Assembly (NCBI RefSeq): GCF_040802235.1
Contig: NC_133167.1
Coordinates: forward strand, 11,028,501-11,092,500
DNA: 64,000 nt
Direction: 5' to 3'
Origin: Manis javanica
Taxonomy: Eukaryota > Chordata > Mammalia > Pholidota > Manidae
Shown here: positions 1-12,070 of the stretch, in pieces
Numbering within the stretch: position 1 is the first letter of the stretch
How the letters are laid out: every line of letters starts with the position of its first letter
Position numbers and translations under genes: made by a program
The notes under the pieces: model-generated
What the model saw: the letters and a program-made list of their open reading frames with translations, nothing else
Told to the model about the DNA's origin: nothing
The model's database searches: none

Positions 1-230
1 GTGAATTTTCTCTACTTCGCCATTTGTTTGTGTGTCTAGCTCTTGCACTGAACTGGCAGCTCCTGGATGTACACCCATTAGGCTTGATACTCAATAACTG
101 TAGAATGAATCATTACAGAATAGAATGAATGAAAGACTTTTCCCTCTTATTTTCATTGCTCATTTGGAGCACTTGCTTCTAATTTTGCCTACTGCTCTTG
201 AACTATTTTTGCCTTCCATTTGGGTAGCTC

Positions 231-232
<2 letters not shown>
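1..232. other. unassigned non-coding sequence
   Basis: AT-rich sequence up to the first microsatellite. No repeat family or exon recognised. Confidence 0.4.

Positions 233-278
<46 letters not shown>
233..278. repeat. (TG)n microsatellite
   Basis: About 23 uninterrupted TG units, followed by a degenerate tail of TG, GCATG and CATG steps to about 305. Reading frames through it give artefactual Cys-Val or Thr-His repeats, so those frames are not genes. Confidence 0.97.
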
Positions 279-279
<1 letters not shown>

Positions 280-845
280 ATGGCTGAGCATGTGTGCATG
301 CATGTGAGAAGGGGGGGAATCGGCAACTGTGGACCTTTGATTTTTTTAGGACTCTTTAATATCAAAATATTTCTGCTTCTTTCCTGACTTCCCTGTGTGA
401 TCGTGGGTTTGATTATCATATTTACAGTTTATTTCAGGTCTCATGTGGAGTATCAGAACACAGCTAGATGTCTTTGATATAAAGCATATTTTGGGTGCAT
501 TGGTTGGGAAGGTGGTGAAGAATATCCCCGGGAGGTGCCCATGTTCTCCGTGTTGCTGTAGACTGGCCTTGCTTACAGGGATTCTGGCTCTGTCTGTGTG
601 AAAGCAATAGCCAGATTGTGAAACAGTTTGCTTGTTTTGGCCCCTTACATTTTTGAATCCTTCCATAGCCCAATCAATTGTGGAGCAATCGGCTCTAGCT
701 TTTCTTAAAGGTGCTCAGCTGGATACATTGCACACTTAGTCACTTGCACCCCACCCGCACTGCCCCTGGCCTGAGCATCCTGGGGATGAGACCAGACTGT
801 CAGTAGCTCAGGACCTGCATGCACATCGCAGGAGGCAGGAGACAG
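279..845. other. unassigned non-coding sequence
   Basis: Mixed-composition sequence with a G run at about 312-318. Nothing recognisable as gene or repeat. Confidence 0.35.
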
Positions 846-1022
846 GGTTAATGGCACAGGCTCTGTCACTTACTAGCATGTGGCCTTGAGTAGGACATTC
901 ACCTAATACTTCTGTGTTTCAGTTTCTTCACCTGTTAAACAGGGTTCAGTCTTACCTCATGGGGTTGTTATAATGATCAAATAAAATAATCCATGAAAAA
1001 TGCTTAACTTAATGCTTGCCGA
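846..1022 (+). repeat. MIR SINE fossil
   Basis: The order of landmarks matches MIR: a 'cttactagc' core, a stretch resembling the 'cagtttcctcatctgtaaa' region, then 'cctcatggggttgtta' and a 3' section resembling 'gattaaatga...aatgctta'. MIR is an inactive tRNA-derived SINE shared by mammals. The copy is strongly diverged. Confidence 0.85.
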
Positions 1023-1500
1023 CTAATAGTTCTGTAGTTGTTGGCTATCATCCTTCCCGTCACACCATATCATAAACGTCTCCATTACTATCAGCATCAG
1101 AATCCACTTATGAAGGGCAGCTATTCTGATAACTAGGTCAGGAGAGGGGATGTTGGAATTTGAGGAAGGGATCAGAGATTTCAAGGCAGTGCACATGATC
1201 TCTAAAAGTTGGGGACCACAAGCAAATGAGGTCATAAATAGGGTCTAAACCCTTGTGGATGAATTTGCTTCTCCTTGATGAGCAGCTACCCAGATGTGGT
1301 CCTGCAGGACCAGGCCAAAAGTTGGATCATGATTTGATCATTGAAAATCCATAATAGTCCTTAGGTTATTTATTATGTATAACTTTTTGACAGTGAATTG
1401 TAAATGTTACCTTTATGTGAACAGATATATACATGCAAAAACATACACAGAACGTTAAAAAGTCAAGTTGGGGAGACAAGTTAAAAAGAAGATCATAGAT

Positions 1501-1504
<4 letters not shown>
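1023..1504. other. unassigned non-coding sequence
   Basis: No repeat or coding signal recognised between the MIR and the CA array. Confidence 0.35.

Positions 1505-1558
<54 letters not shown>
1505..1558. repeat. (CA)n microsatellite
   Basis: About 27 CA units with one CG interruption near 1531, consistent with a single A-to-G change in an otherwise pure array. Confidence 0.97.
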
Positions 1559-2502
1559 TAGCCTTTTCTGGTTTCTGATTTCTTTTTTCTAATACAAGTT
1601 TTGGGAAGCTCTGTCATATTTTTATACGTAATTCCTTTAAAAGACAGCAAAAAAACTCTTGGGAAGAAATGTATTCCTATGTGAGTTATTACATGAGTGC
1701 ATAATATTATTTGGAGTGGGTGTAGCTGTGAGGTTTGCTGCAGAAGGCAGGATTTGAAAAAACTCAGCAAGAGGGCTGCTTCTCCTGCCCCAAACCCTGA
1801 AATGCATGGAAGGAATAAGTCAAAAAAAGTTCTTTAAATAAGTGACATGCTAGAATCCTTTACTGTGTCTTTGCGACTCCATCAGCTTGTTTTTTAACCT
1901 TGAGTTGTCCCCAGATAGGAAATATGAACTGCAATGATTTCTGAGGACATTAGCTCTATTATTCCTGTGGCCAGGCTCAATCACATTCTGTCCTACAAAC
2001 AACAGCTCTGCTTAAACGTAGCGCTGCCGGGCTGCTTAGGATTCCTGACATGGTTCTTCCACATTCCTCAACCCAGAAGGCAGAATAGTCATTTACAGAA
2101 GGCCACTTGCCATTCACCTCCTGAGAAGGAGGGAGATTTAAAAAAAGAAAAAAAAAGAAGGAAAATATGAGATATGGAGACAGAAACACAGAAATAGCCA
2201 GGATACTGGATACAGATGGGAACAGCTTAGCCACCTGTTTTCTTACTGAGCTTGAAAGGAATAGGTCATACGTCCGCTCATGAGCTGTAACTCTGCTGGG
2301 TGATTTTTGCTCCTTTGAGGTATTTTCCTTTTTACAGAGCTGAAACATATTTTGTTTTCCTTCAGGCTTCTTTCTTATCCCAGGTTGTGTTTGCATTTAC
2401 ATGCATTTTACTTTCTCCTTCTGAAGCTTTGTCTTCTTTTTCTTTTGCATTCCCCAAGATCTTTTTGGTTTTCACCTGCTTTCTTTAAATTGTGTGTGGG
2501 GG

Positions 2503-2504
<2 letters not shown>
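1559..2504. other. unassigned non-coding sequence
   Basis: Contains a purine (A/G) tract at about 2136-2167. The 139-codon minus-strand frame at 1977-2396 includes a Phe run read from that tract, and the segment shows no other coding signal. Confidence 0.35.

Positions 2505-2560
<56 letters not shown>
2505..2560. repeat. (TG)n microsatellite
   Basis: About 28 pure GT units preceded by a short G-rich imperfect start (2490-2504). It ends in ACATGCACACGTG. Confidence 0.97.
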
Positions 2561-2562
<2 letters not shown>

Positions 2563-3683
2563 ATGCACACGTGTCTGTTTGATAAAGTTTACAAAGAGGA
2601 GGAAACTTAAAAACTGGGAAAAAGTCATGTTCTTTGAGGCACATTCTTTCTGCCATGTGCTTTGAGAGATATGTCCTCAGGTGTAGAGTGTACCAAAACC
2701 CCACGGTGAGTGCAAATAGTGGGAAAAATGTCTCCCTTTCCTGCTCTCATATGGGCTCCATGGACTGAGGTGATGGTCTCTGGGATGGAGTGGCGTCTCT
2801 GCTTTCCAGTGAAAAGTCAGTCAAGAGATAGCACGTGGTGCCTGGTGTCAGAGGCTGCCACAGGACCCAAACATCCAGTTCTCTGTCACGTTACACAATG
2901 AAAGAATGTTGTTTGTGCAAGAGCTGATGAGCAGAAGTGCTTATTAGGTGTACCTTGTTAAACCAGCGCCTGATTTAATCATAATGATTGTCTTTTGTGG
3001 TGGGGATGAAATTACAGAGTTCCTGCTATGTAAACAGGTAGACAATTGAAGTCCTGCTAAAAAGAAAGGCACCCATCTTGGTGCTCGTGTAGATATCTGG
3101 TTCCTCCAAGATAGAAAAGAATTTGAAAAATCTGGCACTATAAGCGTTCAGGCAGTGGGAGAAAGCAGCGGCAGCTTTTCCTCCGAGATACATATATTTT
3201 CAACCCACTGTTCACTCCTGCCTGCCGGATGGGAGGCTAACCCAAACGCAAGCTAACTCATAATCCCTTTTCTTTCTTCTGGAAAATGCTTAAGAACTGC
3301 TTTACAAATTTATAGCTTTTTGGGAATTGTTTGACTTTTACATCTTAGGTAGAGACTGCAGTTGTAATTGCTGTTCCTCTCTTCTTCCAAGACCTGAAAA
3401 ATGTCAGGGGTACCTGAGCATGGAGGTTTGATTTTCATTTTAAAAATGTACTATGGGTGAAACTTGGAAATGATATTACTTCTTTTCTCATTTCAAATCA
3501 AAGTTATTATTCTTTTTAAAAAAGCGATCGTTTTCTGGAGAGCAAGATTTTGTTAAGGTATGTTAAAATCTTACAGTGGCAATTCCCATGGATATGAAAT
3601 CTAAGATAAAAGGGTCATTTGCATTTGTGAGATTATTTGAAAAATAATTGAAAGGTTTTTTTCCATCTTAAAGAAAAATGATT
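2561..3683. other. unassigned non-coding sequence
   Basis: No repeat family or exon recognised. Confidence 0.35.
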
Positions 3684-3710
3684 CACACACACACACACAC
3701 ACACACACAC
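3684..3710. repeat. (CA)n microsatellite
   Basis: About 13 pure CA units; the fourth dinucleotide array in the first 3.7 kb. Confidence 0.97.
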
Positions 3711-4594
3711 TACTTTAGAATGATTAAGATGATTTACCTAGTCTTACACAATTTATCAGTTATCTCTTTTAGCAATTGTTTTGATTAATATGTAAAGTTC
3801 TGTTAGAATCTGCTGTATCATTTGGTGCCTATAAGTTGAAATGCTCTTTGAAAAGCTTTCTGTCAGATATCATTGACAAAGAAAAGAAGAGGAAATAAAT
3901 TTGAAATGAATACTGGATATATTCACACTCAAATGCAAATGATACCAAGAAAAATATCATTATGAAAAGTTTTATTTTGAAGTATTTACTTTCAACTCAC
4001 TATAATTTAATGCTTATAAAGCACACACATGCTGCCTAAATTGGCTCCAAAAGCCTTTTGTGATTGTTCATGACACACATGTCTGGTTCTGGACCTCAGT
4101 TTCTACCCAAAAGCCCGATATAATGTAAATTTTATAAGTGTGAAATTAAGTTAAATGATGTACGTCCTATAACAGTTATAAGTATGCAAATGCATGGTTT
4201 AATTTCCTTGATTTTCTTATTATTACACTATCTTATTTTCCAATAAATATTTGCTTAGTCCAAACCACCAAAAGAAAGGAGTTTGAGCTATAGATGACTT
4301 TCTAAATCCTAGTATACAAATAACTTTAGTTTCTTTTCCTAGGAATAATAAGTTTTGGCCCATTTGAAAACTTTTCTTTGAAAAATTTTGCTTTTAAAAG
4401 TGATAGTTTTAAGATGTCAGTCAAGTACTACCGTGTTGTTAACAATTCAAAAGTAATGAAATAAAATATCTCAACTTTCACTATACCTCTAGGTTTGAAG
4501 GTTATTAAATGACAGAAATATGCAATGACATTCAAGAATCTTCCAGACTGTAGGCACAATAGATTTCACATCTCCACCCTTACATAAGATAGTC
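3711..4594. other. unassigned AT-rich sequence
   Basis: Strongly AT-rich with no open frame of note and no repeat I can name. Confidence 0.35.
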
Positions 4595-4920
4595 TGTCTT
4601 CTTAGAAGGCCCTTCTCTCTGTACTCCCAAGTCACTTACTTTTCAAGGACAAATCCAATTGCACTTTGTAAAACTTTCCCCATGCCTCCTGTCTGCTTTC
4701 GTCACATGCACAAGCAGAGGTTCCCTTTGCCATGTTCCCAGCCTCTTCATGCATCCATTGTAGTGTTCATTATATTGTAATTATCTGTATGTACATATTG
4801 TTAGATGGTGAATCACTTGAGGGAACCATATGTTCAGTTTTATTCAGTTATGTTCTCATAACTGAATCTAATATCAGGCATAAAATAGATGCTTAATCAA
4901 TATTTGTCACATGGAACAAT
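4595..4920 (+). repeat. L2 LINE 3' end
   Basis: The order of landmarks matches the 3' end of L2: a C/T-rich stretch, 'ttatattgtaattatctgt', a 'gtgaatcacttgaggga' equivalent of 'gtgagctccttgaggg', then a tail resembling 'agatgcttaatcaatatttgt'. L2 is an extinct LINE in placental mammals. Confidence 0.8.
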
Positions 4921-4959
4921 ATATTCAACAGGAAATTTCAAGTCCTGACTTGTGGTACT

Positions 4960-5252
4960 CAGTGGTTTTCAAGCTCTCTATTCAGTAATGTTCTATGAAA
5001 AAACTGCTTATTTTCATCACAACTCACACAAATGCAACTTGCCGACAGTTTTATGATATAGCATTTTCTCTCCCTCAATATGTGTAATACACACTGCTTT
5101 TTCCTTTTCTTTTCTATTTTATTCTATGCTTACTTTATGCTATGCTATCTTATCCTATCACACCCTATTCTGTTCTAATTTTTACATTTGTTTCTAATCC
5201 ACTAAATCTATTTCCTGACCTACTTGATTGTGACCCACAGCTTGAAAACACT
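4960..5252 (+). mobile_element. hAT-type DNA transposon fossil
   Basis: The ends are short inverted repeats: 'cagtggttttcaagct' at the left and the complement of 'agtgttttcaagct' at the right. The interior is AT-rich with 'tattctatgct'-type blocks. This fits a non-autonomous hAT (Charlie-type) MER element. I cannot give the subfamily, and no clear 8-bp target duplication remains. A related copy lies at 44368-45495. Confidence 0.6.
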
Positions 5253-6240
5253 ATTTTCTCTTTGTGGCTTTAGGCACATTTATGCCTTTCATTACGGTTT
5301 CAAGGCAATCTCTCCTGTTTTTAAAGGTTATCAGAGATTCATATTATTATAGCCATTCTTCCAAACACTTGTTCCATTGGAGAAAGCCAATGTATAAATA
5401 AAGTGTTTCAAAAAAATCTTCCTGGTGCTATATTTCTTCCAGTGTTTCCCGGTGAATTTTGTTAGAGAGACTGAGCAAGTGAAAAGTTGCCTAATTCTGG
5501 TTTTACCTGGTTTGCTATTAGTGTCCCATAAGAGGTTCGAAGGGGTGAAGTGCTAAAGTCACCAGTCCTGATAGCTGACTGGTAGCCGTGACATTCAGAG
5601 TACCTGAATTCATGTAATAAGCAGTCAATTTCCAAGAAAACTGCAGAAAGATGTTCTTGAAATAACTATAAAAAAACCTCAAAGTTAAAGTCTTAAGAGC
5701 TAATCATAATTCCTGGCTCCAAACCCACAGAGGAAAATATATTGAACAAAATCATTACTGTGATCCAGAAACTTAACACCACAAATCAACTTATAAAAAC
5801 ATTTCAGTACACCCCACGGCCATCCTGCTGGGCTTCAGTTACAATGGGGTAATGACTCACCAGGCAGCAGTCACTGGAAAATGTATAGTCAAGAGGCAAT
5901 TCTTTTCTGTGAAGTCTGACAGAACCAGCCGAACTCTCCTGATGTCCACGCTCCCGTCCACCATTGGCAGGCTAAGTAGACCTAGAGATTAGATGGGCCT
6001 TCTGAATTGCTCAAAGGGATTCCTTTTAGACGTGAAAATGTTTCTGAATTTTGGTCACACTTGAGCTAAATATTAGCACTGCCTACTTTTATTTGTTAGT
6101 AGGGAGTTTTTGATAGGTAGATAGATACCATTTTTAAAATCTATCAAAGCCAGTTAAGTCTGATGACTGGTAGAACAAGGTAAATTTTTCAGTAATTCTT
6201 GGAATCTCCTGACTCAGTCAGTAAAATTGTATTCTTTAGA
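5253..6240. other. unassigned non-coding sequence
   Basis: No repeat or exon recognised apart from a very short TAGA run near 6116-6127. Confidence 0.35.
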
Positions 6241-6400
6241 GCTGCACTGTCCAATATGGTGGCCTTAGCCACTTGGGGCTATGTAAATGAAAATTAATTA
6301 AGATTAAATTTAAAAAATTCAATTATTGGGTCATGGTGAGCGCATTTCAAGTGTTCACTATCCTTTTTTTGCAGAAATTTCTATTAGGCAGCACTGTTTC
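6241..6400. mobile_element. ancient DNA transposon fossil ('cactgtccaatatgg' type)
   Basis: Begins 'gcactgtccaatatggtggc' and ends near 'ggcagcactgtttccaatag', with an AT-rich centre. These ends are typical of a common mammalian MER DNA transposon. A second copy sits at 28147-28320. Subfamily not assigned. Confidence 0.6.
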
Positions 6401-6589
6401 CAATAGAGAACATTTAATTTGATTGATATCTGATTTCTTTGGTCATTTGCCTGATTGTTGAAAAGGAAGGGTGGCAGGGAGAGCACATATAATAGTCAAA
6501 CCTTGTCCGCAGTGGAAAAAAACATTTATTTCAGCCTTTTGTATATAATCTTCTATTCCCACTATATCTGGGTCATTAACATGGGTCTA

Positions 6590-7115
6590 TTCTAGCTCCT
6601 GACTGAAGTCTCTCCAATCAATCTTTTCTCACTGTTTCCAGAGTTACCATTCTAAATTATAGGCCAGTATTAAGTCATTTTTTTATCCTCGAAATGAAAA
6701 CTTTGAATGCACCCCATTTACCATAGAGTAACTTTTATTCTTCTTGGTTTGGATTCAACCAGGCCCAAATCAGTAGCTCTTATTCTACCCCCTCTGCATA
6801 GCCTATGCTGGCGACGCTCTTAGCCACCTACTCAGACATCTTTACTTTTTTCTCACGTTGTTTCTTGGAGTTCCGTGGAAGGTGTCCTTGCCTCTTGGTC
6901 TGGTTGACATGCCCATCACGTAAAACTTCTGTGATCCCATCAAACATAAACTTACCACAACTCTTTAAATCAACTCACAGTATTTTACTTGCATCTATCT
7001 TACAGCAATTTATTTTCCAATTAAGTTTTTACATGTCTATCCCACGGGATTATAAGCTTTTTGAAGGAAATGAGACCCTGCTCTGTGCCCTCTGTGGCTA
7101 TTTACATATAACTGC
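6590..7115 (+). repeat. L2 LINE 3' region
   Basis: Follows the L2 3' order: a C/T-rich lead with 'gagttaccattctaaatta', a segment equivalent to 'cccattgccctcaggataaa', then 'tcttggagttcc...' and 'ttataagctttttgaagg', the equivalent of 'gtaagctccatgagggc'. The 104-codon plus-strand frame at 6805-7119 is read from this fossil. Confidence 0.75.
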
Positions 7116-9855
7116 CTAACAAGAAATATAGAGAGAGAGTTAAATTTGATTTGGAGGGCGGGGGACAGAAAAACTGGCTAACTGGAGTCCCGTTGAGAGG
7201 TTGCTTAAAGAAATACTGCTGGATCTTGGGCTGCGCTGTGAAGGATGCAGACAGGAGGAGGACTGAGGTTACGATGAGAAATGTGTTTGGCAGTGCTGAA
7301 GAGCATAACAGCTTTGGGAGGCGGCACGCAGGCTGCCAATGTTTCATAGGTCACAAAACACCACAAGGCATCCCTCCTGATGGAGATCAACCCAGGCAGC
7401 ATGAGTCATTCCCTCCCTGAGCTCATACAGTGCTTGATCCGTAGCTCTGCTCCGTTCTGTGTCCCCAGGCTGGGCGCGTCTTGGTGTCAATGCTGCCACC
7501 TTTCTCTCCTCTCCTCACTACCTGCTCTGTTCTGTCCATCCTTGGTCCTAGTTTCATACATCCAATGAGAAGGCTCTCAGTCCAATGTGGCTCAATCATC
7601 CCAACTGCGAGCTCACACATGAGGGAACGTTCACCGCAGGTAGAACGCACAACATGTGAGATGGTCCAGCACAAGTGGGAATGCAGAACACGTTGCCAGA
7701 GTCCTTTTATTTATTTTTGAACATCAGAGGGTCTTTGGGTCATCTGTACCATTTAACCCAGCGAAATCTTGGCATGCTTGGAATTCTGAATGCTGTTTGA
7801 TCAATCATCACCTTTTTTTTTTTTTCCATGAAAGCGTCTGTTTTCACTAGAGATAAAGCTCTTTTTCCTCATCTTCAAAAGGAAGTTCAAAATGTTAATT
7901 AATTTTTTTTTTTTTTTACTTTCCCCACTCTCTGTTTCCTGGGGTCACTGTGAAGTGAAGGAGAATTTGGAGACTTGGAGCTGGAAGTGTTAGGAATGTA
8001 GAACTCTTTTTCATGAGTGGAAGGGTAGTTCATCAAAGCACATGTGTGGTCAAGGAAGCTTAAAAATAAAGCTGATTTCTAAAGGAGGGAAAAAAACATT
8101 AAGTTTTCAATAAGCTACTTTTTTTTCTTAAGGAATCAGTTGATTTACTTACCAAAAAGAAAAAACAAACTCTGCCAGCAGAGGAAAAGTCAGTGCAGTC
8201 ACCCAAAAGGACCCTTTGAGTAGAAGGAACATGTAAATTCCAAGAAAAGTTAGTTAGAAAGAACAGTTTATTCTCACTGGCTCCTTCTCATCACATCAGT
8301 ATTTATTCCCCCCAAATGCCCTTTATTTATTCATTTTAAACCATGATAGGTATCTACATGTTGGTCCAGGGCATAAAGAATTTTTCTTACCACAAAGACC
8401 CTTTTGGGACACCAAGGGGAGACCTCAGCTATCCTTTTAAAGTCTCAGGACTCTAAAACCTAAGTCTGCAGAGACAAACACGAGGGTTACTGCAAGGAGG
8501 CAGAAGCCTAAGTAGTTAGGATGTAGGCCTCTTACCAAGAAAATCACTGGGCTGTTCCAACAGGAGCTGGTTTGCCATCAATCCATAAGATGGAGATAGG
8601 GTGTGCCAGTTTCAGACTGTGTAACTTCTATTTACTGAAACTGTAACACATACTCATTGTAAGCTACAATTATCCACAGTTTAGTCTGTTTATGAAACCG
8701 TTTTGTGGTTATTTATTAAAAATAAAATTTATGTGTGCTTATTGAAGCTATATTTTGGCAGGCAAAGGAGGTTGGCAGAAATGTCTGAGTCAACAGCCAG
8801 ACTCCAGCCACTCTTTATGTCGTCATATAAAAACTTGTCAAATAATATTTAGTTTTTAATCTTCAGTTGCAAACATAAGGTTAGTCATGAAAATGTTCTG
8901 TGAGTAGGTCTCCTTGAAACAAGAACCTGGGTGTTTGAATTTTAGGAAAGGTGATAATTAAGTTTCTGGCTTGTTTAGGGGCAGTTTGTTTTTCCCTTTC
9001 TTCTACCAGCTAATATTGCCTGTTGTTTGTCCAGTTTCCTCACATCTTTAAAGAGCTGTTTTATAATGATTTTTAAAATATAAGCTGTCTGTTTATCTAT
9101 CAATTCTAAGATTCAAAGACAAATATATTATTCATGATTAAGGGGACATTATCCTGCCCTTAGAAGCATGGTCATCTTCTACTGGAAATTTTTTGAATGC
9201 AAATGGAGTATGTATTTTTTTTCTGGAATTTCCCAATTATTTAAATCACTATACTTACTTTCCTAATGCCTTGTAAGCATTTTTTAAAGTTAGCCTCAAA
9301 AACTATAATAGTTCATCTTAGTTAACTACATGCATATGTACACACACACATATATATGACAAAATGACAGGAATTCATCGATAGGGATCCTGAATGGAAA
9401 GAAAATGTCATTAAGTAAAGGGACATGGAATTGGAAAGAAGAGATTCACAATGAGTAGCTGGAATAAACTAATTCTTAGTTTTGGGTCTACTCATGCGAA
9501 GATTCAAGGGGAGAAGAGAAAGGACTTCACGTGGGATTAATCAAGAAGAAAGTTTCCCTGAAAGGAAGTTTCCCAGATGTGATAAACAGGAGTTAAAAAG
9601 AGACAGTTGATGTTCTCGCTGCTTCCTTCAGTGCCTTGGGTATGAGTCATCGCTGAAGCTGTGCTTTAGTTTGCCTTGAAAGAATTGCTGACCCCATCTT
9701 TGTAAGACAGTTGTACACGTCATGCATCAGTTACCTCCTGTCTGCATCCCCTTTCTTCACCAGAGTTTGCCTTTAGCTCTAGCAGAAGAGCTGGTTTGGA
9801 AGCTCTTGTTGATAGTGCCCTGGCCCTGCAATTTAGAATTTGTTGCCAAGTCACA
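7116..9855. other. unassigned non-coding sequence, 2.7 kb
   Basis: No repeat family recognised. The first 600 bases (7140-7700) are GC-richer than the surroundings, and several overlapping short frames are open on both strands, which is what base composition alone would give. T tracts lie at about 7811-7825 and 7901-7917. I see no exon structure. Confidence 0.35.
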
Positions 9856-9968
9856 TAATTCAATTCCATACACATTTTATTTATTGGGTGTCTTCTGTGA
9901 GCCAAGTTCTATATCAGGGGCTGTAGAGAATGTCAGGTTTTCTAAGATAGAAGCATCCTGGTAAGATG
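9856..9968 (-). repeat. L2 LINE 3' tail
   Basis: Starts 'ttatttattgggtgtcttct', then 'gtgagccaagttctatatcaggggctgtag', the reverse complement pattern of the L2 3' tail (tatttattgagcacctac...aggcactg...ggggatac). Confidence 0.65.
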
Positions 9969-10119
9969 CTTATAAAGTTATGACATGTATTATCTGTCAA
10001 TGTCTGCCTCTCATTGTCTCTAGGAGTCCGGATCCTGTTAAGATGATGAAACCTTATTTTGGATCCACCAGGTGCAAAAATCTTGAAGCCTGTAGGAGTT
10101 TGGTGTATTTGGAGACAGG

Positions 10120-10645
10120 GGCTTAGCATGCATGGAGAGGGGGAAGGGCAAGAGAGGACTCTAAATCATTAGGACCCCCAAAATGCCACTGCAGGGCTTC
10201 AAGCTGGGAAGCACAAGACCACTGCAATTTGCATTCTAAGGATGCAGTCTGAGACAGAGTTGAGGGGGCAGGACGTTTATTAAGGAATGCTCTTGGGATT
10301 AGCATCTGTAGAAGAAGGGGAAACGGGGAAGAATGAGACAGAGAGAATGGTATGTGGGGTTTGGGCCAAATGACAGCCTTGGTGGACCTCACAAGGTGGC
10401 AGGGGTCCTCCAGAGTGGTCTCAGTGAGGCTGAGGTGGTTAGGCATTTATTTATACTTCCACACTGAACCGTTGCTAAATATGGGCTTCCCCAGGACGGG
10501 GTATGATCTGGGGCAATGCAGCCTTTGCAGCCAAGCAATCCTGGGTGGGATGACATCACTCTTAGCTCTGGACACCAAGTCCTTCACTGAAGCAGAATCT
10601 GATGGATGCATCTCAGTGTCCACAACAATAACTATTTGCATTTAA
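10120..10645 (-). mobile_element. ancient ERVL-type solo LTR
   Basis: Read on the minus strand it has a TATA-like 'tataaataaatgcc' (about 10445), a pyrimidine-rich stretch, then 'ccttaataaacgtcctgc' with a polyadenylation signal (about 10275) and 'ctgtctcagac'. This order is typical of MLT2/ERVL-like LTRs. No internal retroviral sequence is recognisable beside it, so it is probably a solo LTR. Edges and subfamily are uncertain. Confidence 0.55.
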
Positions 10646-10689
10646 AAAAATCATGCCAATAACTTTCGGGAGAATGGATTAGAGATAGA

Positions 10690-11260
10690 AAAGGACACCC
10701 ATTAGGTGCTTTTGGAATTGTTCATTAGGTCATAATGATAGTTTGAACTGTCAGAGGACTGTAGAAGTGCAAAGAAGTGAATGGAGTCAGAAGATATTTT
10801 TGACATCGATATTATAGGATAAGGGGCTGATGGGTTGGATGAGGGAAGTAAGGGAGAGGAAGATCTCAAGGAGGAATCTCAGAGTTTGGTCATGAGCAAG
10901 TGAGAGGGTAGAGATACCAGCCTCAGAGGTGGAGAGGGCTGGAGGAGCAGGTCCTGGGGAGCAGAGGTGGCATTTAGAGTTTTCCTCCCAACCTGGTAAA
11001 TTCAATATGTTCCTGATTCAACGCAGTGGAGACATCAGGCATAAAGTTGGATATATGAGGAAATAGGAAAGACGCCTGCTTAAAGGCACTGCACATCGTT
11101 GCTATTCTTGATACTGAGCCAGTTAGCTGCACATGCTGATTCCCAGGAAGGGGCTGTGTAAAATGAGAAGGCAGCTCATCAGTGAACCTGGGGATGGGTG
11201 GCCTGTGGATGCGGAGGAATGAGCCGAGGACACTGAAGAGCCACGAGGGACGATGGAAGA
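10690..11260 (-). repeat. L2 LINE fragment (ORF2 3' part)
   Basis: Purine-rich plus strand with landmarks of reversed L2: 'gtttggtcatgagcaagtga' (equivalent of 'ttggcctgagcaactggg'), 'gctggaggagcagg', 'cagtggagacatc', 'ttggatatatgagg', 'gatactgagccag'. Frames are broken. Confidence 0.7.
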
Positions 11261-11324
11261 AACCTAGGGCCACGTGATGTGGGACTTTGTGCGGGAGGCC
11301 ATCATAGGAGGTGGAGTTTTTGTG

Positions 11325-12070
11325 AGCATTTCTTTTATTGACCACTTTTTTGAGGCATATTTATCATGTCATATAATTCACCCATTTCAAGTATACAAAT
11401 CAATGACGATTTTTTTTTCTTTCCTACTAGATTTACCAAGTTGTGCCATCATCACCGCAAATCAGTTGTAGAACATTTCATCACCCAAATAAGACCCCTC
11501 AGGCAGAGTCATTTGTTTTCTTTTCCTTTTGTGAAGTGGTTGTTCATGCCAATTGCTTTCTATTTTTTAAAATGTCATTTTTCAGGGACTTTTGAAAAAA
11601 AGAAATATTTTAATTTGGAGGGAGTATCGAGTTGAAAGTTTTTTTTTTCTTCAGGTTGTCATTTATCCTTGAACATTGGTTTGGGAAATATTTTGCTATG
11701 TAGAAACTATAAGCTAACTGTACTGATCTTTTCCTTTATGGATATTTACTTTGTTTCTGATTTTTGAGATTATTAGAAAGGCCTTTTTTACAAGATTACA
11801 AAAATATGTTTCTAATATTCTTAGGTTTCATTTTTTATGTGTACCTGGTTTTCCAAATGGCTGGCCCATTGTTCAAAAATCACTTTTTTACTGGTCCATC
11901 TTTTCACCTTTGTTTTGGTGCAATTACCATATTCTGTCCATTTTTGGATCGATTCCTCCTCAGTGCCTGTACTGTTTTATTTATGACCCTTAGCAATACA
12001 TTTTAGCATCGAATAGCATGAGACTACAGTAATCCTTGGTTAAGTCTCCATATTACAGAGTTGATTCTGA
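11325..12070 (-). repeat. old L1 (L1M) LINE fragment
   Basis: 11330-11510 matches the reversed 3' part of old L1 ('aattcacccatttcaagtat', 'gttgtgccatcatcaccgc', 'gaacatttcatcacccaaat'). 11680-12050 matches another reversed L1 part ('ttggtttgggaaatattttg', 'cctgtactgttttattta'). The two parts are not contiguous in intact L1, so the copy is internally deleted or made of two fragments. Confidence 0.7.

Noticed and set aside
125-419. Overlapping plus- and minus-strand frames with Cys-Val or Thr-His repeats
   Set aside because: They are translations of the (TG)n array. The same applies to frames at 1366-1770, 2352-2704, 19366-19605 and 33344-33574.
1977-2396. 139-codon minus-strand frame
   Set aside because: No domain is recognisable, part of it is a homopolymer-rich purine tract read in reverse, and there is no splice or conservation support.
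5100-5170. Tandem repeat of TATTC/TATGC-like words
   Set aside because: It is the AT-rich interior of the hAT fossil, too degenerate to be a satellite.
10120-10645. Possible functional promoter and polyadenylation site
   Set aside because: The TATA-like and AATAAA motifs fit the layout of an ancient LTR on the minus strand. There is no sign of current activity.
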